DNA of 39,812 nt from Planctomycetaceae bacterium. Lineage in GTDB: Bacteria > Planctomycetota > Planctomycetia > Planctomycetales > Planctomycetaceae. A program made the position numbers and the translations under genes. The stretch spans positions 1 to 39,812 of the forward strand of contig JAEUII010000364.1 of assembly GCA_016795145.1 (NCBI GenBank). Direction: 5' to 3'. This document shows positions 1-8,340 of this stretch, in pieces. The notes below the pieces were generated by a model that was given only the letters and a program-made list of their open reading frames with translations, did not search any database and was not told the DNA's origin. Each line of letters opens with the position of its first letter. Position 1 is the first letter of the stretch.

Positions 1-797
1 ACTGCCCCATCTGCGAGCAAGAAGTTGCAGACATCACTGTGGTTGCTGCTAAAGCCACTCGTCGCAGTATCGGAAGGAGCCTGAAGCGCGCCAGCACTAC
101 CGTTTGCTTTAGGGCGATCCCAGCCCCAATTCATCCGGACACTGGTATTTCGGAGCGTCGCACGCGTTCCGGACATCCAGCCAAGGTCCTTTGTTTCCGC
201 GACAACAACTTTTTCACCAGCAAGGATTGTGTTCGAAGCACCGTCCCTGATTTGAGCAAACGTGATGCTGCTGTTCATAAACAGGAGACCGGAATTCTGG
301 TGATCGATCGGTACGTCTTCTCCACCGAAGCAGGCTGCATAATTGGTTACGGCAACGTCGACCGAGCCTGTCCGCAGCAAGCTGGTCGAGTCCGAAGGGC
401 ACAGGATTGCTTTCAAAATCAATGAACGCGGCACTGCATTCCGGGCCGAATAAGCACTTTCATCAAAGTCCATCCGTTCATAGAGAGCGACCTGGTCAAT
501 CAACGGAAGCAGCTGGACAACCCAGCTCATATGGTATCCCTCTTCCAGGTTGCGGATTGGTCCGCCGGAATTGACAACACCAGGCGGCAGACATCCGTGG
601 CTGGCTTCATAGGTGTGCAGGGCGATACCAAGTTGAGCCAGATTGTTTTGGCACTGGGTTTTTCGAGCGACTTCTCGTGCTTTAGACACGGCAGGGAGGA
701 GAAGTCCCAACAGGACGACAGTGATTGCCATCACGACCAGCAGTTCCACCATTGTGAATCCTGAGGACCGCCGCCAGGTTGAAGGCAGCGGTCGCAT
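1..797 (-). CDS. DUF1559 pilin-like protein, partial (C-terminus beyond window)
   Basis: The reading frame starts at ATG 795-797 and runs off the left edge after about 265 codons. The N-terminus is a short basic stretch followed by GFTMVELLVVMAITVVLLGL, a type IV prepilin-like cleavage and membrane helix motif. After it come KTQCQNNLAQLGIALHTYE, the CPSD motif, and near the edge FLLADGAV, which matches the (F/L)ADGSVRF motif close to the end of DUF1559 proteins. Little of the protein is therefore missing. Its start overlaps the stop of the upstream paralogue by one base (TAATG), which suggests translational coupling. It is closely similar to that neighbour throughout (both share GPIRN-EEGYHM-W-VQ), so the pair is probably a tandem duplication. 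DUF1559 proteins are abundant in planctomycetes and are thought to be exported pilin-like or surface proteins; the exact role is unknown. Confidence 0.9.
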   Translation of the reverse strand, partial: MRPLPSTWRRSSGFTMVELLVVMAITVVLLGLLLPAVSKAREVARKTQCQNNLAQLGIALHTYEASHGCLPPGVVNSGGPIRNLEEGYHMSWVVQLLPLIDQVALYERMDFDESAYSARNAVPRSLILKAILCPSDSTSLLRTGSVDVAVTNYAACFGGEDVPIDHQNSGLLFMNSSITFAQIRDGASNTILAGEKVVVAETKDLGWMSGTRATLRNTSVRMNWGWDRPKANGSAGALQAPSDTATSGFSSNHSDVCNFLLADGA

Positions 798-1717
798 TAG
801 AATTCTCCGATGAACTGCATGTCTTCCCGTTGACCAATGAGCGAGTAAATCTTCGGATCGATGTTCTCGCTGAGAAACCGTACGGATCCATCGGCCAGAA
901 GACACTGACATCCGCCGGTGTGGTAGCTGCTGAATCCGCTTGTTGCTGTGTCAGAAGGGGCCGGCAATGGAGTCTTTGGGCCGCCTGTATTGCGTGCTGC
1001 TGGTCCTCCCAGGTCCCAGCCGTGGTTGATCGGAACACCCGTATTGCGAAGCGAGGACCGAGTTCCGGAGACCCAGCCAAGTTCCACAGTGCCCTTCACG
1101 TTGATCTTTTCACCAACGATCATCGTATTGGATGCACCGTCGCGGATCTGTCGGTAACCGATGCTGCTGTTCAGGAAGAGCAGCCCGGTGCCATTCATGT
1201 CGATCGGGACATCTTCGCCACCGTAGCATCCTGCATAATTGGCCAATCCTACGTTCATCCCACCCGCGGTCTGTGTTTTGCTTTCCCAGTCAGACGGGCA
1301 CAGCAAAGTGGGCAGATTCGTCGAGCGTGTTGCGGAATTCACACCGGCATAAGCGCCCTCGTTGAAGTTCATCGCCTGGAAAAGATTGGATTGTTCCATC
1401 ATCGGCAGGATCTGAACGGCCCAGCCCATGTGATAACCTTCTTCCACATTTCGAATCGGGCCCGTCGGATTGACGACGCCCGGTGGCAGCATTTCAAAAC
1501 ACATATCGTAGTTGTGAAGAGCAATGCCGAGCTGAACCAGATTGTTCTTGCACTGCGTTCTTCGGGCGGCTTCTCTCGCCTGCTGCACGGCCGGAAGCAG
1601 CAGTGCTACCAGAATCGCGATGATGGCGATTACGACCAGCAGTTCGATCAGCGTGAATCCTCGACGAAACACTTTTCGCCACACGGAAACATGAGGTTGC
1701 GAGAGGAAATATTTCAT
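797..1717 (-). CDS. DUF1559 pilin-like protein
   Basis: This 306-residue protein has a basic N-terminus, then the prepilin-like motif GFTLIELLVVIAIIAILVAL around residues 20-40, followed by LLPAVQQAREAARRTQCKNN, the hallmark of DUF1559 proteins. A CPSD motif lies mid-protein, and H-GGCQCLLADGSVRFLSENI lies near the C-terminus, so the protein is full length. The start ATG overlaps the upstream stop as ATGA (1714-1717), and the stop overlaps the next start as TAATG. The helix and the preceding GFTLIE would be processed by a prepilin peptidase and assembled or exported by the adjacent GspE/GspF-like genes; that link is inferred from gene order. It may take the place of the major pseudopilin (GspG-like) in this operon. 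Confidence 0.93.
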   Translation of the reverse strand: MKYFLSQPHVSVWRKVFRRGFTLIELLVVIAIIAILVALLLPAVQQAREAARRTQCKNNLVQLGIALHNYDMCFEMLPPGVVNPTGPIRNVEEGYHMGWAVQILPMMEQSNLFQAMNFNEGAYAGVNSATRSTNLPTLLCPSDWESKTQTAGGMNVGLANYAGCYGGEDVPIDMNGTGLLFLNSSIGYRQIRDGASNTMIVGEKINVKGTVELGWVSGTRSSLRNTGVPINHGWDLGGPAARNTGGPKTPLPAPSDTATSGFSSYHTGGCQCLLADGSVRFLSENIDPKIYSLIGQREDMQFIGEF

Positions 1718-2130
1718 GGTGCGACAGTTCCTGTTCGAGTCACCTTGTAGGGAATTTCTTCCTGAGACGGATATTTTGCGACGACAGTGATCAGGCCGTT
1801 CTGTACGGAAATCGCCAGCTCACCGGAATTTGTCTTATGAATCACGCCTGCTGGTACAACGACCTGCGTCCCGGTCCAGGCAGCATCCTTCTGAATCGCC
1901 TGCCGAGCCATCAGTACCCCGGCTTCAGCCAGTCTTTCGGTCTGACGTTGCAAGACAACCTCGCGAATCTGCCGCCGGTCGGACATTGTTCGTTGAGTCC
2001 ATGCGACCCAAAGTGTGGAGACGATGACCAGGGCAGCAAGCACGACAACGATGACTCCGCCCTTGCGACCTTCATGCTGATTAGTCGACCGACGGGAACC
2101 TGAGGCAGGATGTTCTTTCGTCATGTTCAT
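1714..2130 (-). CDS. Small single-helix pilus/pseudopilus assembly protein (PilX/GspK-like position)
   Basis: This 138-residue protein has a polar, basic N-terminus of about 25 residues, one hydrophobic helix (GVIVVVLAALVIVSTLWVAW, about residues 25-45), then an Arg/Gln-rich amphipathic stretch (RQIREVVLQRQTERLAEAG) and a short beta-rich tail. A glycine before the helix, and EAG following RLA, recall PilX/GspK-type minor pilins, in which the helix leads into LAEAG. ATG 2128-2130 overlaps the upstream stop as ATGA, which fixes the start. It is short for GspK, which usually has over 300 residues. A prepilin-like component is inferred from the helix and gene order; family membership is not certain. 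Confidence 0.75.
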   Translation of the reverse strand: MNMTKEHPASGSRRSTNQHEGRKGGVIVVVLAALVIVSTLWVAWTQRTMSDRRQIREVVLQRQTERLAEAGVLMARQAIQKDAAWTGTQVVVPAGVIHKTNSGELAISVQNGLITVVAKYPSQEEIPYKVTRTGTVAP

Positions 2131-2723
2131 CCGGCACCTCCCGTCGGTGGAACGGCGGTCTTCATTCGGATCTCGACTGGTGGTCGTCGACCCGCTCCGT
2201 CCGGAACCTTTGGTAGTGGTTTTCCAGACTGAGCACCTCCGCCACCAGCTGTGGGATAGGCAACAAAAGCCGATGGTTCTTCGACTTGCAGAACTAATGA
2301 GCCTGGCAGTTCGGTTCGAAACGACAACGTCGTTCCGGCCGGGAACACGAACCTCTCACGATGCTGAACCTGTTCGCCTTTGGATTCCGTACGGACCAGC
2401 ATGCCTCGGTCGGCAACCCAGTGAATGACGCTCGCATCGGCTGTACCGAAGCGAATGTCTGTTGCTGTGACGGCTTGCAAAGTGGCAACGTCATTGTCTG
2501 CCCGAAGCTGTGAATCGGTTCGCCCAAGTGTTGCCAGCAACAGCATCGCCTGCCGGTCTGTTCGATCCGCTCGAAGCATCGAATGCAGTGAGAATCCACA
2601 AAGCCCAAGCATTACCGACACGATCGTCATGTAGACGATGACCGTCGGAAACATGGAGCCTTTGCGGTCAATCCAAGGTTCTCTGCAGCAGGCAGAACTG
2701 CCAGAGCGACGTACCGCCTTCAT
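2127..2723 (-). CDS. Minor pseudopilin-like protein (GspJ/PilW-like position)
   Basis: This protein has about 198 residues. ATG at 2721-2723 is chosen because it overlaps the upstream stop as ATGA; an in-frame ATG at 2748-2750 would add nine residues. A basic, Cys-containing leader precedes the hydrophobic helix MFPTVIVYMTIVSVMLGLCG. The rest is predicted beta-rich with the pattern of minor pseudopilins (TATDIRFGTADASVIHWV, then a charged segment, then RFVFPAGTTLSFRTE). The C-terminus is Gly/Pro-rich. The usual prepilin Glu at +5 of the helix is not evident. It lies between two other small single-helix proteins in one operon, which supports a role as a pilus-tip or priming subunit. Confidence 0.72.
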   Translation of the reverse strand: MKAVRRSGSSACCREPWIDRKGSMFPTVIVYMTIVSVMLGLCGFSLHSMLRADRTDRQAMLLLATLGRTDSQLRADNDVATLQAVTATDIRFGTADASVIHWVADRGMLVRTESKGEQVQHRERFVFPAGTTLSFRTELPGSLVLQVEEPSAFVAYPTAGGGGAQSGKPLPKVPDGAGRRPPVEIRMKTAVPPTGGAG

Positions 2724-3136
2724 GGCTGAGCTCCTGTTGACGGATGCCACACCACGAGGCTGACCTTTTGATCGGTGCCGTTCATTTCCCCGCTGCGGGC
2801 GATTGTGATTCGTATGCCTGGAATGCCAAGCGAGTTCGTTGCCTGGTCAAGCGGCTCCAGGGAGATTCGGGCGTCGGGATAGCGAGCCTGAAACCACGTG
2901 GAAAGCTGAGCCGGACTGGAACTCGTCCCGGTCAGAGAGTCTGCCTGGTTGTTGATCTCAACCAGCGCCAGAGTTTCAAATCGCTGTCGTTCCCTCTGTC
3001 TGCGAATCGCTGTCAGCGATGGCACCAGCAGAGCCAGGAGGACGCTGGTGAGAACGGCCGCGACGAGAGCCTCGGTCATCAGGATACCGCGCCGCTGAGT
3101 TGCTCGCTGAATCTGATTGGGTGAGTCGTGTCGCAT
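2720..3136 (-). CDS. Minor pseudopilin-like protein (GspI/PilV-like position)
   Basis: This 138-residue protein begins with a basic leader (RATQRRG) followed by ILMTEALVAAVLTSVLLALL, a prepilin-like helix with Glu at the fifth position after the glycine (GILMTE). That is the best prepilin cleavage signature among the three small proteins here. The following QRERQRFETLALVEINNQAD resembles the start of GspI/PilV minor pilins, where the helix continues into a region ending in an (N)QA motif. The C-terminal part is beta-rich. It starts 57 bp after the third GspF-like gene and overlaps the next gene by ATGA. Assignment to GspI rather than GspH or GspJ is tentative. Confidence 0.76.
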   Translation of the reverse strand: MRHDSPNQIQRATQRRGILMTEALVAAVLTSVLLALLVPSLTAIRRQRERQRFETLALVEINNQADSLTGTSSSPAQLSTWFQARYPDARISLEPLDQATNSLGIPGIRITIARSGEMNGTDQKVSLVVWHPSTGAQP

Positions 3137-3193
3137 AGAGAAGGAGAAGACGCGGAATGAAAAAGTCAGGGAAACAACTGAGACGCTGGTTTG

Positions 3194-4261
3194 TCAGGAC
3201 AGCTGGTTAAGCAGCTGGATCATTGGAGTGAAGAAGGCGATACAGATGAACAACACAATGACTCCAACAGCCACGACAGCAACCGGCCCAATCATCTCCG
3301 GAATCAGTCGTCGCCAGCGATTGCGTCGTCGGTCCATTTCCGATGCCAGATGCCTGAGCGCCCAGTCAAGATGATGTGATCGAAGTGCCGAATGAAGAAA
3401 CAGCATCTCACGCTGAGACAGCAGGTTCGTTTGTCCCAGTGCGACGACTGGATCTTCGCCCTGATGGATACGATGACGAAGTGCACTGAACTTCTCCGCC
3501 GCACGCCCTTCCGGCATGTCCTGCATAGTCGCATCGAGCGCAATGGAGATTGGCTGTTCGGTGGCAACGCTCAGACTCATCATCCGTAACAGTCCCGGAA
3601 CCCATAACCTGGGAAAGAACTGTTCGAAGGAATAGTAGCCATGTATGAGCCGCTTTCGCGATCCCTTGTAAAGCAGTCGGCTTCCGTAGACACACAGCGC
3701 GACGGCTGGAAGTGCATACACATAGGCATGCCGCGACAGCAGATCGGAGATACTGATCAAAAGGACCATGGGACCGGGGAGTTCAGTACCAAATCCAAGG
3801 AAGATCTCCTTCATCTTTGGCACGATAAAGATCATCAGGAAACTCACGAGACTGACCAGCACGGAGCCAAGCATTGCCCCCCAAAGCAGCAGTGACTCGA
3901 ACGAGATCCCGGTCCCCTGGTCCTGGGGAATGTCCTCTGAGACGCGTTTTGCTTCATCCAGAAGGACCGCCGGAAGACAACCTGTTTTTTCCCCAATCCT
4001 GATGGCCGTTACGGTCTGCTCCGGCAGAAGTTCGCCAACCATCGTGACGGCCGTGGACAGGGGATGTCCCGTTTCCAGAAGTGTTCGAAGCAGCGCAATC
4101 TTGCCTGCCCATTCGCCATCATTTTCGCTCTCGTAGGCCCTCAGCCCCTGCAGAAGAGAATCACCATGTCCCAGTGAGCCCGCCAGCAGCATCAGCAGCG
4201 ATGTCTGCCGCAGCGGCTCTGCCTTGTGAGTCAGAAAAAGCCATCGCTGAACGTAACTCAT
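3194..4261 (-). CDS. gspF: Type II secretion/type IV pilus inner-membrane protein, GspF family (third paralogue)
   Basis: This protein of about 355 residues carries T2SSF-type domains: a cytoplasmic helical bundle (LLMLLAGSLGHGDSLLQGLRA), the motif AIRIGEKTGCLPAVLLDEA (the family's conserved A-x-(I/V)-x-x-GE-x-(S/T)G), and three membrane segments. The last of these, near the C-terminus, is VAVVAVGVIVLFICIAFFTPMIQLLNQL, typical of GspF/PilC endings. It lacks the extra N-terminal region seen in the second paralogue. The start at 4261 is preferred over 4270 because it gives an ATGA overlap with the preceding gene. GspF proteins form the inner-membrane platform that interacts with the GspE ATPase. 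Having three in a row is unusual. Confidence 0.9.
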   Translation of the reverse strand: MSYVQRWLFLTHKAEPLRQTSLLMLLAGSLGHGDSLLQGLRAYESENDGEWAGKIALLRTLLETGHPLSTAVTMVGELLPEQTVTAIRIGEKTGCLPAVLLDEAKRVSEDIPQDQGTGISFESLLLWGAMLGSVLVSLVSFLMIFIVPKMKEIFLGFGTELPGPMVLLISISDLLSRHAYVYALPAVALCVYGSRLLYKGSRKRLIHGYYSFEQFFPRLWVPGLLRMMSLSVATEQPISIALDATMQDMPEGRAAEKFSALRHRIHQGEDPVVALGQTNLLSQREMLFLHSALRSHHLDWALRHLASEMDRRRNRWRRLIPEMIGPVAVVAVGVIVLFICIAFFTPMIQLLNQLS

Positions 4262-5652
4262 AGCCACCACCCCGTGATGACAGAAAGATCATTCAGGAGC
4301 TTGATGAGTGGAAGAAACAAACTGATCACAACTAATGAGATCACAAGGCCACTAAAGAAGATGAAGAACATCTCAATGAACAGCCCAATGAATGCCCCCT
4401 GGCCCATGCAGGCGGCTTCCAGGGCAGATGCAATTCCGGAAAAGACCTGAGCTGTTTCCTGGCGAGTCTCTTCGGTGCAGCGGTTATCCGTCAGCCGGAT
4501 CATCAGCGACAACGGAAGGCCGGACAATGCCGGACCCGGTCGCCATTGGTCAGGATCCGACAGTCCGTCACTCAATCGCTTCCCCGCATCAGCAACGTCA
4601 CTCAGGCCACTGGATGCGGTTGCCACGATCAGCGATTGCTGAGGGTCAGCATGATTGCGAATCAGCACGGAGAGAACTCTGGCGATTCGTGCCTGCATCG
4701 CCCATCGGATTGCGGTGCCGAGGAACGGCACGCCCTGAACGTACGACTGGAACGAATCTCTTGTGATGACCAGATAAAGACCTGACAGGATCGCTGCGAG
4801 AATGCCAACAAACGCCAGCAGCCCGGCAACTCCCATGAGTTCCAGGACCCAGCTGAAGGACAGCACCTGATCCGTAATCCATGGAAGGTCGATGCCAAAA
4901 TCAAGGAACGAACGACGAAAGTTTGGGATGGCGACGAGAAAGAAAACGTAAACACCGGAAAACAACAGGCTGGAAATCAACAACGGTGCCAAAAGCCGCG
5001 ACGCGATCCGGTGACGAACAATGCGAATGGCAGCAACCTGAGGGACCAGTTCGGCCATTGTGATGGCTCGTACTTCCGACGGAAGATTCGAGTTCTGAAC
5101 AACGCTGAGTTCACCCGGAAGGATCTGCGGCTGATTTTCCAGCTGGATCTGTCCTCGTTCCATCTGATCCGCGATCGACAGCAGGACAGATCGGGGTCTT
5201 CGATCAAGCTGTTGGATCATCCATCGGTGAACAAGCAGCAGAGTCAGCGTGATGACGACAGGTGAAACCGCAAGAGCAGGCGGAAACGACGGGATCATGA
5301 GCCAAAGCAACGTCATGATCAGGCTGACATAAATGCCAAAGCCTGCGATCCACGGCATCAGCATCAACAACGGATGCTCAAGCGGTTCCTGGGCGATCGC
5401 ACGAACGGCCAGGTGCAGAGGCATTCCAGTCAGCAGCGCTTCGCGAATTCGCTCACCGACACGAAGCTGTGTCAGTCGGGGAATCTCGGCGGTACGCATG
5501 ACGTTCGCATCAATGGACAACTCGTTCGCTTCCAGCAACCGAAGGCCGCGTGTCAGAAGGTAGGCTTCAAGACCTGCCTGATTGTCCGCGTCGAAGACTC
5601 CGTAAACCGGGACACCGGTTGAAAGTGCGGCCTTGTATCGAAATGTTGGCAT
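4258..5652 (-). CDS. gspF: Type II secretion/type IV pilus inner-membrane protein, GspF family (second paralogue, with the classic N-terminus)
   Basis: This 464-residue protein is the longest of the three GspF-like proteins. It alone keeps the family's N-terminal segment (MPTFRYKAAL-G-PVYGVFDADNQ-EAYLLTRGLRLLEANEL), in which GspF/PilC proteins typically show F-Y-A-G and an A-x-L-x-x-x-G pattern. Several membrane segments follow, including LLISSLLFSGVYVFFLVAIP and an ending FIEMFFIFFSGLVISLVVISLF-PLIKLLNDLSVI. A 50-residue double-helix insertion around residues 110-150 adds two predicted membrane spans not usual in GspF. The gene directly abuts the upstream one (stop at 5653, start at 5652) and overlaps the next by ATGA. 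The probable role is the inner-membrane platform of the same machine. Confidence 0.9.
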   Translation of the reverse strand: MPTFRYKAALSTGVPVYGVFDADNQAGLEAYLLTRGLRLLEANELSIDANVMRTAEIPRLTQLRVGERIREALLTGMPLHLAVRAIAQEPLEHPLLMLMPWIAGFGIYVSLIMTLLWLMIPSFPPALAVSPVVITLTLLLVHRWMIQQLDRRPRSVLLSIADQMERGQIQLENQPQILPGELSVVQNSNLPSEVRAITMAELVPQVAAIRIVRHRIASRLLAPLLISSLLFSGVYVFFLVAIPNFRRSFLDFGIDLPWITDQVLSFSWVLELMGVAGLLAFVGILAAILSGLYLVITRDSFQSYVQGVPFLGTAIRWAMQARIARVLSVLIRNHADPQQSLIVATASSGLSDVADAGKRLSDGLSDPDQWRPGPALSGLPLSLMIRLTDNRCTEETRQETAQVFSGIASALEAACMGQGAFIGLFIEMFFIFFSGLVISLVVISLFLPLIKLLNDLSVITGWWL

Positions 5653-6723
5653 TCAGTTGACCCCCAGTTCACCGAGCCTGTGATAAAGCTCTGTCACGGG
5701 CCAGAACACCAGAAGTGCATAGCCAAGAGTGCAGGTGCCCGCCACAACAATGAACATGGCGACAGGCATAATGAGTTTGACCCACAGCATGTTGCGATCA
5801 AACCGCTGGCGATAAAAATCTGCGATCGCCTGAAGTCGGTGCTTCATTCGATTCTCGTCGAGGCTGACCTGCTTGAGTCCCGTACGCAGCAAAGGCGGAA
5901 GTTTCCCGGAGGCGTTGATCATGGCCGAGTCCTTGCTGTCGGGCAGTGTTCCCGATCGAATCAGCGCCGCCATCTCGCCGCAGCCCTGTTCATAAGATCG
6001 CCGGCCCGACACACTTCCTGCCAGAATCAACGCTTCCGGAAGTCCGACCCCGCGGCCTGTCAGCAGGCTCAGCATTCGAGTGACCGTATAGTTCTGGAGA
6101 TCACGAATCAGCGCGGCAACACCTGGAATCAACAGCAGCAGCCGTTCAGGACCGCGAAATGACAGCGATCCGGCTCGGCCTGAAATGAACCAGAAGAAGA
6201 ACACACCTACCATCAAAAGTGGAAGCAGCAGAACCCACCACGGTGCACGATAATTCCATTCAAGGAAAGTCGCCAGAATCGGCGTGACCGTGAGTCTCAT
6301 CTGTTGCAGCGAGTCACGATACGCCTCCAGAAAGTGCTGAACCACCAGCATTATCAGTGCAGAGGCGACACCGACAATCGTGAACGGATAGGCCGCGGCC
6401 TGAAGCAGACGAGTTCGCAACTGCACCACGTCTGCGGCATAGTCACCCATCAGTTCTGTCGTCAGTTCAAGATTGCCCGAATGAATTCCGGCACTGACAG
6501 CAGCTGCCAGCATTCTTGGAACACGCAGTGAGGGATCCTGCAGAATGTTCTCCAGCGACTCGCCCTGCTGCAGTCGATTTTCGATCGTTGTGGCAACTTC
6601 CTTCAGCCGATCTCCGCGTCCGGCACCCGCTGCAGAAAGAGTCTGCTCGAGCGGCAATCCCGCATCGACCAGATGGCGAATCTCATCCGCCAGCTCCTGC
6701 AGATCTCCCAGACGCAATGTCAT
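5653..6723 (-). CDS. gspF: Type II secretion/type IV pilus inner-membrane protein, GspF family (first paralogue)
   Basis: This 356-residue protein has two T2SSF-like halves. The first contains LADEIRHLVDAGLPLEQTLSAA and AAVSAGIHSGNLELTTELM. The second contains NYTVTRMLSLLTGRGVGLPEALILAG and LRTGLKQVSLDENRMKHRLQ. Membrane segments follow each half (YPFTIVGVASALIMLVVQHF; LWVKLIMPVAMFIVVAGTCTL-GYALLVF). It lacks the N-terminal extension of the second paralogue. It sits 96 bp downstream of the GspE-like ATPase gene, the usual E-F order. It and the next two genes have diverged in sequence, which suggests old duplications and possibly distinct roles or a hetero-oligomeric platform. Confidence 0.9.
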   Translation of the reverse strand: MTLRLGDLQELADEIRHLVDAGLPLEQTLSAAGAGRGDRLKEVATTIENRLQQGESLENILQDPSLRVPRMLAAAVSAGIHSGNLELTTELMGDYAADVVQLRTRLLQAAAYPFTIVGVASALIMLVVQHFLEAYRDSLQQMRLTVTPILATFLEWNYRAPWWVLLLPLLMVGVFFFWFISGRAGSLSFRGPERLLLLIPGVAALIRDLQNYTVTRMLSLLTGRGVGLPEALILAGSVSGRRSYEQGCGEMAALIRSGTLPDSKDSAMINASGKLPPLLRTGLKQVSLDENRMKHRLQAIADFYRQRFDRNMLWVKLIMPVAMFIVVAGTCTLGYALLVFWPVTELYHRLGELGVN

Positions 6724-6819
6724 AACGATGATGGCCTCACAAGATGTTGCAACTCAGCTACGGCTGACCAATCAGGTATCAGATCCCGGACACTACGCGA
6801 ATTCTTCGAGCGACGAACT

Positions 6820-8085
6820 CTAAGTGAACGCGCCGCTCCCAAGGACTCGAAGCACTTCAGCATGGGATGTCAGTCCGCCGGAGACAGCGTCTGCTGCCAC
6901 CTGACGGAGTGTCTTCATTCCGCACGATTCTGCCAGCGACCCAAGGTCCCTGGAATCCGTTTGTTTCAGGAGTGCTCGAGCGATCTCCGGGATGTCCGGA
7001 TCCAGCATTTCCGCAAGCACCAGACGGCCGAAGTATCCCGAAGATCCGCAGGTCGAGCACGAAGTGGAAGGAGGCGAAACGGGACGTTGTTTGTCTGGCA
7101 ATTCTGCGGTTTTCTCAAATCCAGCGGAACTCCCGCACGCCGGACAGCACCGTCGCAGCAGTCGCTGGCAGACGACCAGTTTCAGTGCACTCCGGATCAA
7201 ATAAGGCTCCAACTGCATCTCCTGCAGTCTGGCCACGGCTTCCACGGAACTTCCTGCATGGAATGTTGTGATGACAAGGTGCCCGGTCAGAGCCGCCTGG
7301 AAGGTGGCCTCCGCCGTCGCGGGATCACGAATCTCCCCGACCAGAATCACGTCCGGGTCCTGCCGCATCAGCGAACGAACTCCGGTGGTCAGATCAAATC
7401 CTGCCGCGGGCCGAACCTGAGACTGCGTGACTCCGTCGATTGCAACTTCGATTGGATCTTCCAGCGTCATCAGGCAGCGAGTCCCCCGGCTGACGCTGAG
7501 GATGTCTCGCAGACACGCATAGGCCGTGGTCGTCTTGCCGCTTCCTGACGGTCCCGTCAGAAGAATGACTCCGGCGGTGGCATTGAGTTCCAGGCTCAGT
7601 CTTGCTTCGATCTCTGCCTGCAAGCCAAGCTGTGACAGTCTTTGCAGAGAATCACTTTCTGCGAACAACCGGATGGCGGCCTTCTCGCCATACAGTGAAG
7701 GGAATGTTGTCACGCGGACTTCTTCTTCGCTGTATTCCCGAGCCACTCGCCCCTCCTGCGGCAAATCGGTCCGATAAGTCAGCAGCCCCGAAATGACTTT
7801 GAGCCGCGCGATAATCCTCGGGGCCAGGTCGCGATCGAATGCCGCAATCGTCTGCAACACTCCATCGATGCGCCATTGCATCACCAGAGCCGAAGGCTGA
7901 GGCATCAGGTGCACGTCACTTGCCCGAGCCGCACGAGCGGATCTCAGGATGAGACTGACAACCTGTGGAATGAAGTCGTCCGCTGCCGGATTCAGAGCCT
8001 CCAGGCCCTGTTGAAATGTTTGCTCCTGACGGACAACACCCGCCATCCCCGTCTCCAGTCTGCCTGCCATGTTTCCGAACGACAT
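6820..8085 (-). CDS. gspE: Type II secretion/type IV pilus assembly ATPase, GspE/PilB family
   Basis: This 421-residue protein has all motifs of the secretion ATPase: Walker A GPSGSGKTT (178-186), Asp box MTLEDPIE (about 206-213), Walker B-like DPDVILVGEIRD (243-254), His box TGHLVITTFHA (267-277), and the arm with two Cys pairs (CPAC around 314-317, CSTC around 343-346) expected to bind zinc. ASDVHLMP near residue 55 marks the usual N2 domain start. Only about 40 residues precede it, so the separate N1 domain (T2SSE_N/MshEN) that docks GspL or its equivalent is absent, consistent with no GspL gene here. It is the first gene of the visible operon and should power pseudopilus assembly together with the GspF-like proteins. 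Confidence 0.95.
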   Translation of the reverse strand: MSFGNMAGRLETGMAGVVRQEQTFQQGLEALNPAADDFIPQVVSLILRSARAARASDVHLMPQPSALVMQWRIDGVLQTIAAFDRDLAPRIIARLKVISGLLTYRTDLPQEGRVAREYSEEEVRVTTFPSLYGEKAAIRLFAESDSLQRLSQLGLQAEIEARLSLELNATAGVILLTGPSGSGKTTTAYACLRDILSVSRGTRCLMTLEDPIEVAIDGVTQSQVRPAAGFDLTTGVRSLMRQDPDVILVGEIRDPATAEATFQAALTGHLVITTFHAGSSVEAVARLQEMQLEPYLIRSALKLVVCQRLLRRCCPACGSSAGFEKTAELPDKQRPVSPPSTSCSTCGSSGYFGRLVLAEMLDPDIPEIARALLKQTDSRDLGSLAESCGMKTLRQVAADAVSGGLTSHAEVLRVLGSGAFT

Positions 8086-8161
8086 CCAATCGCTGTTCGC
8101 GCGGTCGTCAGATTGTGCAGGGAGTCTGGAGGATTCAGAAATTGTCTACAAGCTTCCGTAG

Positions 8162-8199
8162 GTCCTGCTTGCCGAGCAGGACTTTCGCCGTCAGGCGAA
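8162..8199. repeat. Twin-hairpin palindromic repeat
   Basis: Two perfect stems lie one base apart. GTCCTGCT (8162-8169) pairs with AGCAGGAC (8175-8182), and TTCGCC (8184-8189) pairs with GGCGAA (8194-8199). The paired-hairpin layout is typical of REP-like extragenic palindromes. No second copy of this family was seen in the window. Confidence 0.65.
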
Positions 8200-8340
8200 C
8201 CCTGTTCTCGCATGCACATGATGCCGAGGCCACCTGGAGCAAACGCAGCCACACGGCGATGCCATCATTCCCCGATCACCATCGATCTCACGGAAACATG
8301 TCTAGTCACTAGTGCTTCGTCAGAACAACGGAGAGGGTTC

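Noticed and set aside
779..1750. Plus-strand open frame of 323 codons
   Set aside because: It is antisense to the DUF1559 gene, which has clear family motifs and coupled overlaps. The plus-strand translation has no recognisable motif.
6673..7548. Plus-strand open frame of 291 codons
   Set aside because: It is the antisense shadow of the GspE-like ATPase gene, rich in Arg, Ser and Cys and without domains.
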